From assembly GCA_018881555.1 (NCBI GenBank), contig JACAXG010000018.1, positions 2,187,561 through 2,251,560 of the forward strand: a stretch of 64,000 bases of DNA, in the 5' to 3' direction. How positions within the stretch are numbered: the stretch's first letter is position 1; every line of letters begins with the position of its first letter. Both the position numbers and the translations under genes were made by a program. Shown in pieces: positions 54,650 through 64,000 of the stretch. The notes under the pieces are model-generated. The model was given only the letters and a program-made list of their open reading frames with translations, did no database searches and was not told the origin of the DNA. Source of the stretch: Amblyornis subalaris. Lineage: Eukaryota > Chordata > Aves > Passeriformes > Ptilonorhynchidae.

Positions 54650-57600
54650 GTAATGCAGTAAAAAATGTTATTTAGAAATGGGAATTATGAGGCTGTCGGG
54701 GGTTAACAGCAAAGGAGATTAAGTCTGGAAATGATCCAGCTGAATACTTACAGGAAGCATGCAGTGGTCCTGATAACTGGCATGGAGCTGTTACGTCAGA
54801 GTGCTGATGATTTAAAACAGTGGGTAAAGAAGAATGACAGCATTGCAAGGAAAGAAGTGGGTGATCATTTCTGAGACTATGAATAATAGAAATGATCCAA
54901 AATTCATTCATGCAAAAGGCCCCGTACATAGAACACCAAAAATTTCTAATGTAGATTGGAGTTCCTCAATGGAAATTACTGAGCAGGGCACTGATCAGTA
55001 GGTCAGGTCTGTCACAGGGTGACAGAACTTTCCACATCCATGAAAAGGGCATATGTAGTTACAGGCTGCACTAGAGGAGTTATTTTCAGTAGAGAACAGG
55101 ATGTATTTTTTCCAATACGAGCTCCTGGTGAAAACTCACCTACAATTCTGTGTATAATTTGGGTTATCTGTGTGCAAACAAGACAGGTTCAAATGCAGAC
55201 AGGAAATCAGAAAACAGTAAAAATAATAGAAAAATAGAAAAGATTTCCCTAGAAATCAAAGAGTGAGAGGGGACATTTTTGCTATCAAAACCACAGAGTA
55301 ATCCTGGAGGGGTGAAAACATTTAAAACTAACAAAAACTTGAATTAAACACAAACCTTATAAATAGGTTAAGAAACATCTAGTCATGAAAACAGATGTTT
55401 CTAACCATTCAGAGAGTGAAGTTCTGAAAGATCCTTCTAATAAAAATGGAACATAGAGGACTGGTAATGTAATGTAATGTAGCTGGTAAAAATGGTATGC
55501 ATTACAGCCTTTAAAAAGATTATTGTATGATAATGATGTGTTGTACTGCCTGTAATAACTGGGGACTAGTAGCATGTAGTTCAAGCTTATGATTCTCTAG
55601 AATCATTTTTCTATTATCCTAAGCATGATGGGGAGTCTACATACAACTTACAGTTTTTAGATCTACTCAATGGATCAGCACCTCTTCTCATCGGAAAGCA
55701 TGAGTTGTGACTTTAACAGACACCCTGTAGGCTTGTCAGGCAGTGCCTGGGTGCTCTTCACACACTATTTCCACACATTTATTTGTTAAGTGGTACACTG
55801 AATAAGTAACTTTTTCCTACAATTTACAAAGTGAAAATAAATGCTTTCAAAACTTTCCTTCCAAATTTCATGTTTTATTCTACATCCATCATTAACATGT
55901 ATGGATATAAAATGACAATACTTTTTTCTGCTCATTTTTATAATTTTGAGAGGCAGCTGTGACTTTATACACAATACACTAAATAGCTTAGTCTCTGCTA
56001 TTCCTACATCTTCATACACAACTTACCTATTCCGGTTCTCTCTGAATTGATTGTCATTCTTGAGCAAAATTATACCATCTCAAGAAACAAATCCACTTTC
56101 TCTTGCTATACTTTCTCTTTAGGTCTTTCTATTTTTTTTTTTAATTCTGTATTGAGTCCAATATTGTGGAAAATGGTGACTTTTATAGCTACTAGTGGGA
56201 ATATGAAAAAAATAGCTTCATTTTGTATTGTATCTTCATCCTGTAAGATACATTTTCAAAGAGGAGATATTTTCCCATAATATTTAGGTACTTGGGAAAA
56301 TGCCATCCTGAACAATATTTTGTAAGTAGTATAGGAAATTGGTTATTGTTTCAAAAGCAATGGACTCTTCTAAACTAGATGGTTGTGCTAAGCAAAATAT
56401 CCTAAGAGGAATAAAAGATTCTGTTAGGAACATTCATAATGGGGAAAACCACCTTAGAACAAAACAAAACCCTGCAAAGAATAAATAATGACCCAATAGA
56501 AATCCATAAATACTTCATGTGCTCTTTTTTATTAGCTGTTAATCATGGCTGCATTACAGAAATGTTTTTCTGATGGAAAAAGAACTAAGTGGCATGAAGG
56601 CATCTCTGCAATAATTTACTATTGAACTTTGTTCATTTTGTTCAAAAACTGACCACACTTTTGAATCATGGAAAAAAAACATATAAAGGTGGTCATAATT
56701 CATGGAAACTGCTAACTCAAGAGAGTCCAATTAAAAGTCTTCAAAGGCACAGATATGTTTTTACGTTAGGGTGTCTAGACAAGATTAACAGCAGTCTTGC
56801 ACTCTTGAGTATTTCTCAGTGAGTTACCCCAAGGTTTACAAGACTAATTGTGCATGGTCAAGATTTACCTGGGGGGAAGGCAAGGCTCTTTCTCTCTTGT
56901 TTGTTTACATAGCATGACCTATGGTAAAGGACTGAAATTTTATATCAGTACAAGAAAATGACAGCTATGGCTCCACAACACTCAAATGGTAAATAATCTC
57001 TCCCATTCCCCATACAAACAATGGAATGTTGTAAACCACACCTCATCAAGCTTTGCCAAGGAATAGGGAATGGTAATCTTGTCTTAAATGCAAGTAAAGA
57101 TGTATTCACTTTTAAGCACTTTACATGCATTTAGACATTTTCCCACTGCTAGCAAAACAATACAAATATCTCCATGTGCCCTGAACATATAGGGTAGAAG
57201 ATCAATGTTTTTGACTTGTTACGAAATCCAGAAAGCCAAAACAATGTGAGTCTCTTAAGGCACAATCACTTCCTAATAAAATATATTGGGAACTTGTGGG
57301 GAAGGAATACATTCAAAATTAAGCACACATTGTCTAGGTAGGCAGCAGCATCTATCCCATAAGCAACATTAAAAACTTTTCTATGATAATGTACAAATAT
57401 TTGCTTTCTAAGAGTGCTGTGGTCTCTCTGCTTCAGGACCCAAAATTATTTTAATTGAAGTGCATTCACATAATTCCAGCTAAATACAGTCTACATTGGA
57501 AAATTATATGTAAATGCATAAATAGCAAAGAAACACCACATTTTAGGCAAACTTTTCCATTGCCTTCCAAAAACTTTACAAGATACAGCTTCTTATGACA

Positions 57601-58092
57601 TATTTTCTAAGCAGGGAGTAGAAACTCAGAGTAATAGAACAAGCTAAAAAAAAGTTTCAGAAGTAAAGGCGATGGAAGAACTATAGACTGAGAGAGACAC
57701 ATCACCATTTAAAACAGGCAGGTGAGCAAAGAGACGACTATAAATGAAGACAAAAAAGTGGGCATCCATCTCCAAAACGATGCCCATTCATAAACGCAGG
57801 TATGAAGTTACCTGCCATGTGCTTAAACCCCAGCTGACGATGTGCTAGACTTGAGCCTGTGCCCAACAGAAGACACCCACGCTCTCGGGGTGGATGGCTG
57901 GACAAAGGCGGGCTCTCCCGCTGCTTCCCCGGGCAGCGCACCCGCAGCTGGCAGCCCGCGGGAGGACCTGCGCCCGCGGCTCCCGCAGGGAGCGGGGCCG
58001 GACCCCGCCCGGGCAGCGCTGCCGCCGCCCCCGGCGCAGCTCGGCGGGGCCGGGCGGGGCGCGGTCGGTACCGCGGACAGCTCCGCACTCAC

Positions 58093-58144
58093 CGTCCTCG
58101 TTCTCGTCGAAGACGGGCGCCCTGTGGGAGTGGCCGCCCCCCAT
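58093..58144 (-). CDS. STK32B: STK32B coding exon 1 (N-terminus, myristoylation motif)
   Basis: This exon encodes the extreme N-terminus of the YANK2 serine/threonine kinase, MGGGHSHRAPVFDENED, plus the first base of codon 18. The ATG at 58144-58142 has A at -3 and G at +4, a strong start context. The exon ends in a consensus donor, gtgagt (58092-58087). Residues 1-6 (MGGGHS) fit the N-myristoylation pattern Met-Gly-x-x-x-Ser, so membrane tethering through Gly2 is likely if this start is used. The PVFDENE segment is typical of the STK32 family just before the kinase domain. The exon lies in a CpG island. A second in-frame ATG lies eight codons upstream at 58168-58166. I prefer the downstream start because it matches the family N-terminus and keeps Gly2. 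The intron that follows is 28.4 kb. Confidence 0.9.
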
Positions 58145-58360
58145 GTTATTCCGCGGCCGGCTCCGCATCCCCCGCCGCCAGCATCCCGCGGGGCGCTCCG
58201 GCGGCACCCCGGCAATGGGGCAGCTTGCCCGCCCTCCGCCTGCCCGGCCCGGGCCTCCGCAGGGCTAGCAGTCACCCTGCGACATGAAAGCGATCCGTCT
58301 GCCCCTGGCAGAGACCGCTGCTGGCTGGCGCGCACCGACCTGGCCCTTCTCTCATCGCGG

Positions 58361-58428
58361 AGGGGCAGGGGAGGGAGGGAGTTAGGGGAGGAGGGAGAGA
58401 TGGAGGGGGGGAGGGAGGAGGCGGAGGT
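58361..58428 (+). other. G-rich purine tract, possible G-quadruplex, upstream of STK32B start
   Basis: The plus strand carries closely spaced runs of three to seven G separated by short purine spacers, with almost no C or T. Four or more G-runs lie within 20 bases at the left end, which is enough for a potential quadruplex. The tract lies 217-284 bp upstream of the ATG. On the STK32B sense strand it reads as a C/T tract, so it is either in the core promoter or in a pyrimidine-rich 5' UTR. Structure is inferred from sequence only. Confidence 0.55.
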
Positions 58429-59007
58429 CCTGCTGCTGGTGGCTTTTGGTAAGCGGTAAAAGCTGGATCTACCTGGATCCTCGCGGATCCTCCCTCCTCC
58501 GCTTTTCCTCCTCCCAGACCTCCACCGGGGAGCGCGGAACCCCCGCTCCTGCCCCGGCAGCGGAGCCGGCCCCGCTCCCTGCCTTGCGCTGCTGTGCCCT
58601 GCCCTGCCCTGCCCTGCCGGCGATGTCTAACGGGGAGCGGGGGCAGAGCTGCCCCTGCCGCCCGGTCGGGCTGGCAGGCATCGGCCGCCCAGGGCTCCCG
58701 AAATGCGGGAAAGGCGGGAACGCTCCCCTGGCTCCAGATGGTTTTTGTCTTTCCTCCCTACTGGGAGGGGGCGTTCATCCCCGGCAGCGCGGGGGGACGC
58801 TGTCGGTTGACCGGACTTCGCTGAGTTTACCAAGCGGCAAAAAGAAGGGAGAGGGAGCTTTGCGGGAATCCCGCTCCTCTCCCGCGGCGCGGGGGCTCGG
58901 CCCGGAGCGGGCGCGGGCGGCGCGGGCAGCCCGGCCCCGCAGCGCCACCTGCCGGACAGGGCGGCCCCGGCACGGTCCCGGCGTGCGGCTCCCACGGACA
59001 TGCGAGC

Positions 59008-59072
59008 GTGTGTGTGTGTGAAGAGGTGTACACGTATAAACATATCTACATATGCATATATACGCGCGTGTA
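59008..59072 (+). repeat. Alternating purine-pyrimidine tract beside the CpG island
   Basis: A (GT)n run at 59008-59020 is followed by gtgtacacgtata, then catatgcatatatacgcgcg. Much of the stretch alternates purine and pyrimidine, including a CGCGCG core, and so has Z-DNA potential. It lies at the upstream border of the CpG island. Confidence 0.65.
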
Positions 59073-59380
59073 CCTTGAAATCACTCCCCTGTGAAAGTGC
59101 GCTAGGGAAAACTGCCAGCACCCTTAAGGTACGACGTGAATCACCTGCCGTGTAGCNAGCAGTGAGCGCTTTCTAGAGATGCTGTTGGTATTTATAGACA
59201 GAAATAGCTGTCTCAGTCCCTTCCAAAAATCCTGCCGTTAGCAGATTTTGGGGTGAAGTAGAAGCAATTACGTTTGGCACTTCTTCCAAAGGGAAACAGG
59301 TAAAAACCCCATATATCTATATTACTATTGTATCCAGGTCAAAGTCTTTGCAATTCCTGTAGGGGAAACTTGCAGACAGG

Positions 59381-59395
59381 AAAAAAAAAAAAAAA
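59381..59395 (+). repeat. Poly-A run
   Basis: Fifteen A in a row in the upstream flank. No retrocopy was recognised before it. Confidence 0.9.
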
Positions 59396-62210
59396 TCAAA
59401 TGGAAGTTGTAGTTTTGGCTCCTTCACTGTTACATGGGGAGAAGAGGGAGAAGGAATAGAAGCCTGAAGCCAGAGTATATTTCCATATATACAGACAGAA
59501 AGACTTTAATGTTCTCCTGTAGTACTTACCACCCTTCTTTCAGCTATTTAGAAGAGCCCAAGAACCAATTCTGTATAAAGTAGGAAAACTTTCAGTCTCT
59601 TTGCTTATGATTTTTACTTGCCTTAGTTATTCTCATCACCTGTCTTTGACCCCAGTTAAATCCTGCTATAACCTCTTTGGGAAAGGTTGATTAGACTTGA
59701 ATGAAGTGTCTGTGCTTCCACGGCACTCTGTGCTGTGTGGCTGAAAGAGTTTGCAGCAGCTACAAACCCAAAGAACTGATAAATTCAGACACAGTGATAT
59801 TTTTTCCATAAATAGACACGGACAGATTGTATCACTTGCTGATATCCTTTACTGAAATTTTTTGGTTTACCATTATTTCCATGTGAAAATATTTGCAAAA
59901 TAGGGAAATTTTCAAAACTTTGACCTGTGACTATTCTTCTAAAGTGTAGTCTGGAAAGCATGACTTGCTCTTTGTTATTCCTTTGTTTATTACTCACTCA
60001 TTCAAAGATTTAGTCATCCAGTCAAAAGCAGAAATTATACCATGTTACTGAGGTTATGTTCCTTCAGTCAGAAGACAGCAGTAGTATTTAGAAATCACAG
60101 ACTTTCAGGTCTCTTTTGGGTTAACTGGCCAACATGGTACTTTATGTTAATCCATTTTCTTTAGCACTCGCAAGGAGGACTGCACTTAGAGTTTAACACA
60201 TTTCAGCTGATAAGAGCTACCTTTTGCCTGAACTAAGGGCTTACATGAAGTCAATCTAATTGCTTCAATTCACGTGAAAGTGTTTTAAAATGTCCTTCCC
60301 ATTAATGCGAAGAATTAGTTTGCCAGTAAGTCCCAGGCCAATCATTTTACACACAAGAAACACATCCATAGAATATAGATATGGGATGAGCAGGAGCAGT
60401 TTGGTATTCCTTTCCATGCAGAAAATACAAAATCATTAAAAATTACTTACAACTGTGTCCAAGAGTTATTGTATTTCTTTTTTAAGTCTGATTTCCTTCA
60501 TATAGACTAAAAGTCTAACGAGTCTTCTGAGATTATTTTCTTGATTTCGTGTGACAAGGTCCACCATGAACCAAAACAGTTCTAACAATTTACAGAACAA
60601 GGAGTTGTCTCTATCCATTAATTAGTCACTCCAACTAGAATGATGTATCTTTTTGACTCCTTTTTGACAGCTTTGCAATAAATCTGCCCTTGATTTGTGA
60701 AAAATTCTGGCTTGTGTTTAAACCTCAGCATAACTAAGAGGTTAAGACAAATGGCATGCTGTGTTAATGTGAGATGTGAAAAATTAACTTACAGTAATAA
60801 AGTATTGATGAGACATTCTTTTTTGATTTATTAATTGATAACATTATATTTCTCTCTCTTGCACTTGAGTAGTGCCAGACATTATCCTTCACAGTAATTT
60901 TCTATAGAAACAGACCATAAAAATGGTAGTTTGACAGGAATTGTTGGGTTTGCTGCTCTGAAAGAAATACAATGTATTCATTGTGACAGTGTCTTTGCTC
61001 TGAACAAAGATTTGTTTATACGATACTCTCCAGCTTCCTGGGAGCATTGGTGTTTGTGTAAATAAATCAAATCTTGTTTACATAATGGTGTCCGATGGAA
61101 CCAAGCTTGGATGTGCGCTCATGGCCCAGCAAAGACTCAAGGAAACCAGTGGCAGTTTTCCAGTACCTTTGCCATGAGTAATATCAAGCCTTCAACACAC
61201 AGGCTGTTTATTCACATGGTCCTGGCTTCCTCTTTGTCCTTTGCAACACTGAATGCACGCTAAACCCTGAACAGATGCAGAACTACAGCATCTTTGTTCT
61301 TAAAAATATTTCAGAACAATCTGAATTCTATTGCATCTGCTCCAAATTTAGCAAAAACTCTTCAAGAACAATTACTCATGCGTTTCTCCAATTGTTTTTG
61401 TAAACCAAAAATAAGTCTGAAATTCTCCATGATAACATCATGCATATCAGTAAAGCTCTCTGAAGCCTGAGAATTCTCAGAATAATTAAATGGTTATTCT
61501 TCTGAGACAGAGATTTCTAAGCTACAAGCAGTGAGAATTTCTAAGTCTTGCAAGACCAAAACCAAACCCAGCTTCTCATGCTCATCTGTTCTCTTAAAAG
61601 GCGATCAGGTTTTACTTGAGATAAATAAAGTTCTAAACTTAAAAACACATTTTATTTTTAGCAGATAATTGCTGCATAGCCTATGCAGAAAACACAGTAG
61701 GGAAAAAGGACAGTCTAATAGAGCCTTTTTCTTCCCCCTGCAATCAGCATGAACATAATTTTAAGATGTTGTTTTAGATTTTCATTTAAGGCCTACATTG
61801 TCTGGCTTAGATTAATAGTGATTTTTTCAGATCTCCATGCAGAGTTAGCAATAAAGAAAATCAAATATGATTACACTCCTTTGCATTATAAAACTTCCCT
61901 TAGGGAATTCAGTGTTTTAAAGCCAGTAATTCTGTGATTACAGCTTTTGTATTAAAATGGTTCTGATGAGACTTACAGGGTGAGGGTGACCTTACAGTTC
62001 TTGATTTCACAGCATACCTTGTTGATATGCTAATATTTGTAAATTGCAAAGTGTTTACACTGACATTTTTGTGTTTGAATACTATCCTGGAGTTAACAAA
62101 GAAGACATTAAAATAGCATCTTTTATTTTTATTATTATGACTACTTTAAAAGGAAAGATGACGGGTTAAAAAAAGTCCCCTTCTTGGAAACCAATAGGGT
62201 CCCCACAGCT

Positions 62211-62374
62211 ATTCTATTCTATTCTATTCTATTCTATTCTATTCTATTCTATTCTATTCTATTCTATTCTATTCTATTCTGTTCTGTTCTGTTCTGTTCC
62301 GTTCCGTTCCGTTCCGTTCTATTCTATTCTATTCTATTCTATTCTATTCTATTCTATTCTATTCTATTCTATTC
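62211..62374 (+). repeat. Pentanucleotide array ATTCT/GTTCT/GTTCC, 32 units
   Basis: A perfectly phased 5-bp array. By my count it holds 14 ATTCT, 3 GTTCT, 4 GTTCC, 1 GTTCT and 10 ATTCT units, then a partial ATTC. The variants form a nested block in the middle, as if point variants arose and then spread by local duplication. The 70-residue frame across it (FYSIL repeats) is a product of the repeat. It lies 4.1 kb upstream of the STK32B ATG. Confidence 0.97.
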
Positions 62375-63247
62375 ATTTTGCACAGCACTGCAGTAAGCTT
62401 ACTTTGGCTGTTTACTATGTCAGCTGAAGCAGTGGTAAATCTGCTCAAACTCTGTTTCCAAATGACATATGCTCTCCCTCAACCCCTTTCAGATCAGTAG
62501 GATGTGATAAAACTCAGAACATGCTGAAATCAGAAGAAAATTTTCATCTTTCCATAATTGGCTCTCAGAACATGGTCTCTGCTCATATTTATTTGTATTT
62601 TAGAGAACTTATGCATTGGGAGTATTTGCTAAAGAAGCAAGCCAGAGGCAAGAACCTGAAATACATGCTAACAGTCTTCTAGTCACTCTTCAGGCATAAG
62701 TACTTGCTGTTCCCAAGAAAAGCCAGAGACTCTGCAAACTGAGTGACTCCTATTTCACCCTGGATGAATTTGAAGATAACTGTTTCTCCTAAGGCTCTAT
62801 CAAGATAATGTTGAAAATCTGGAGTTTTATTGAGATTTACTGTGAAAAGCAGTGAGTCAACTGGATTCAGCTGGCATATTCATGCAAGTGACAGCGCGTA
62901 AGAATTGGTTCAAGCTTAGATTAAAATTTCCTTTACTTTGCCAAGGTTATGACAATGATGGAAGCGGCTTGGTTTGCCTTCCCAGCCTGCTCTCCCAACT
63001 GCTCCTTCCCCAGCAGTCCTATCTCTATTCCCCAAGACACCAGTTTAAAGCATAATGGAGTTTTGGACTAATCCCAGTATGGGTCGCCAGGCCCACCAGT
63101 GAGGACAAAAGCAGCCGTAGCCAAGATAATGGAGGATGCAATAAATGCGTGGACGAGTCATGCACAATCAAATCTCATGGTCAGAATATGAGTGTTTCTT
63201 TTCCCATCATCCATTTTACAGGGAGGCCAACAGCTTTCTCTAAGGGT

Positions 63248-63258
63248 TATATAAAAGG
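63248..63258 (+). promoter_or_regulatory. Isolated strong TATA-box match
   Basis: TATATAAAAGG on the plus strand matches the TATA consensus well, in the flank upstream of STK32B. No CpG island, known exon or gene was recognised downstream before the window ends. It may be chance in AT-rich DNA or a tissue-specific promoter. Confidence 0.25.
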
Positions 63259-64000
63259 CTGCCAGCCAGGTCCTTCATTTGCATTGCATCTGTGTGAACA
63301 CAACACATTTGTGACCATTTACTCAGAGACCTGCTGTATCCTCAGCCTTCCTTCAGGAGAGAAAGGAAGTGTGTGAACCCAGCTAAGCTCAGGAAATCAT
63401 AGAAAGCCTTTACCACCTTTAAAAGGACACAAAGGGCAAGAACAACCAGGATGCCTGAGTAATATATTAGAACAAAGCTGGAACTATTTGTACAGAACTC
63501 TAAACTGATAGAGAGGGGAGAGTCAGTTCTGCACTATATCGAATACACTGGGGTCCTAATTACAGTAGGTTTGTGGCTGGGCTTCTAGTTAAGTTCTATG
63601 TCTTACTTATCATATATACTTTATCTGTACAGTACTGGGATGCCAGCCAAGTAATCAAACCAGATTAAATTATTTATTTGCACAGCAAACACCATTGCAG
63701 CATTGGCTCTAGAAAGAGTCCCCAACCCACTGGAGTCCCTCAGAAGCTGATTGTCTATAGAAAGGAAGTTGGTTTCCTGTGCATATTCAAGGAGTGAAAA
63801 GAAGATGGTTACTGGAATCTGAGATCAAAAGTGATTACAGGTCCAGAATTCCTGGCCCCAGTTTGGACATATTACTACTGAGTTGCATTTTTGCAATTGG
63901 CTTCAGTCACAACCTGATCAGGTCCATTTTGCCCGTCTAGTGATTTGACACTGTTACACTAAATCTCAGATTGATAAACCCTAAGCAATTTTCACTGCAG

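Larger units (their letters stand above)
29681..58092 (-). other. STK32B intron 1, non-coding
   Basis: 28,412 bp between exons 2 and 1, phase 1. It contains two CR1 fragments, one collapsed and one near-complete LTR, a CT/TA microsatellite and a 12-bp inverted repeat. The rest is AT-rich sequence in which I see nothing definite. The longest open frames (49782-50186 and 50307-50618, both minus) match nothing I know. The right end (57880-58092) is already inside the CpG island. Confidence 0.85.
57880..59000 (-). promoter_or_regulatory. CpG island over STK32B exon 1 and promoter
   Basis: Base composition changes abruptly from AT-rich intron to very GC-rich, CpG-dense sequence near 57880. It falls back to AT-rich near 59000. 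The island covers coding exon 1, the start of intron 1 and about 850 bp upstream of the ATG. It contains several GC-box-like GGGCGG or CCGCCC strings (for example near 57995 and 58050). I saw no convincing TATA box in the expected position, so this looks like a dispersed-start CpG promoter. The long reading frames on both strands here come from the scarcity of AT-rich stop codons in GC-rich DNA. They show no recognisable protein. A divergent transcript to the right is possible but not shown. Confidence 0.85.
59001..64000. other. Upstream flank of STK32B, no gene recognised
   Basis: AT-rich DNA beyond the CpG island. It holds an alternating purine-pyrimidine tract, a poly-A run, the pentanucleotide array and an isolated TATA match. 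In mammals the next gene on this side is CYTL1, some tens of kb away. I saw no CYTL1-like coding sequence here, so it may lie beyond the right edge. Confidence 0.7.

Noticed and set aside
57823..58335. 170-codon open frame on minus overlapping exon 1
   Set aside because: It is in a different frame from the STK32B exon, and its residues match no known family.
57842..58459. 205-codon open frame on plus across the CpG island
   Set aside because: It overlaps STK32B exon 1 on the opposite strand, has low-complexity Pro/Ala/Arg composition, and every frame here is open because stop codons are rare in GC-rich DNA.
58446..59021. 191-codon open frame on plus in the CpG island
   Set aside because: Same compositional cause, with no recognisable domain, signal peptide or similarity to the expected neighbour CYTL1.
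62184..62396. 70-codon frame of FYSIL repeats
   Set aside because: It is simply the translation of the pentanucleotide array.

Overview
The window looks like avian nuclear DNA. It is almost entirely non-coding, and it carries CR1 LINE 3' ends and several LTR copies of types I recognise from bird genomes. The host is probably a neoavian, perhaps a passerine. Isolated N bases suggest a draft or consensus assembly.

I can support one protein-coding gene with confidence: the 5' part of STK32B (YANK2, a serine/threonine kinase), on the minus strand. Coding exon 1 (58093-58144) lies in a CpG island. Coding exon 2 (29625-29680) holds the start of the kinase domain and the glycine-rich loop. Coding exon 3 (21578-21729) holds the catalytic lysine and the alpha-C region. 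The three exons join in frame with consensus GT/AG sites and give 260 coding nucleotides (residues 1-86 plus two bases of codon 87). Exon 4 onward, with the HRD and DFG motifs, was not found and should lie beyond the left edge. Intron 1 is 28.4 kb, intron 2 is 7.9 kb and intron 3 is at least 21.6 kb.

Layout from left to right: 1-21577 is intron 3, with two LTR copies (5127-5367 and 9420-10665), a CR1 piece (19577-19875), a 47-bp exact tandem duplication and simple repeats. 21730-29624 is intron 2, with little recognisable content. 29681-58092 is intron 1, with two CR1 pieces, a collapsed LTR carrying a trinucleotide array (44122-44375) and a near-complete solo LTR (54072-54649). 57880-59000 is the CpG-island promoter. 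59001-64000 is upstream flank, with a striking ATTCT/GTTCT/GTTCC pentanucleotide array at 62211-62374 and no recognised gene.

All four LTR copies point opposite to STK32B and all three CR1 pieces point with it. I saw no evidence of an undescribed multi-gene system. The most useful leads are the young-looking LTR with a perfect target-site duplication and three YY1-like motifs, the variant pentanucleotide array, and an in-frame upstream ATG that would abolish the STK32B myristoylation site.
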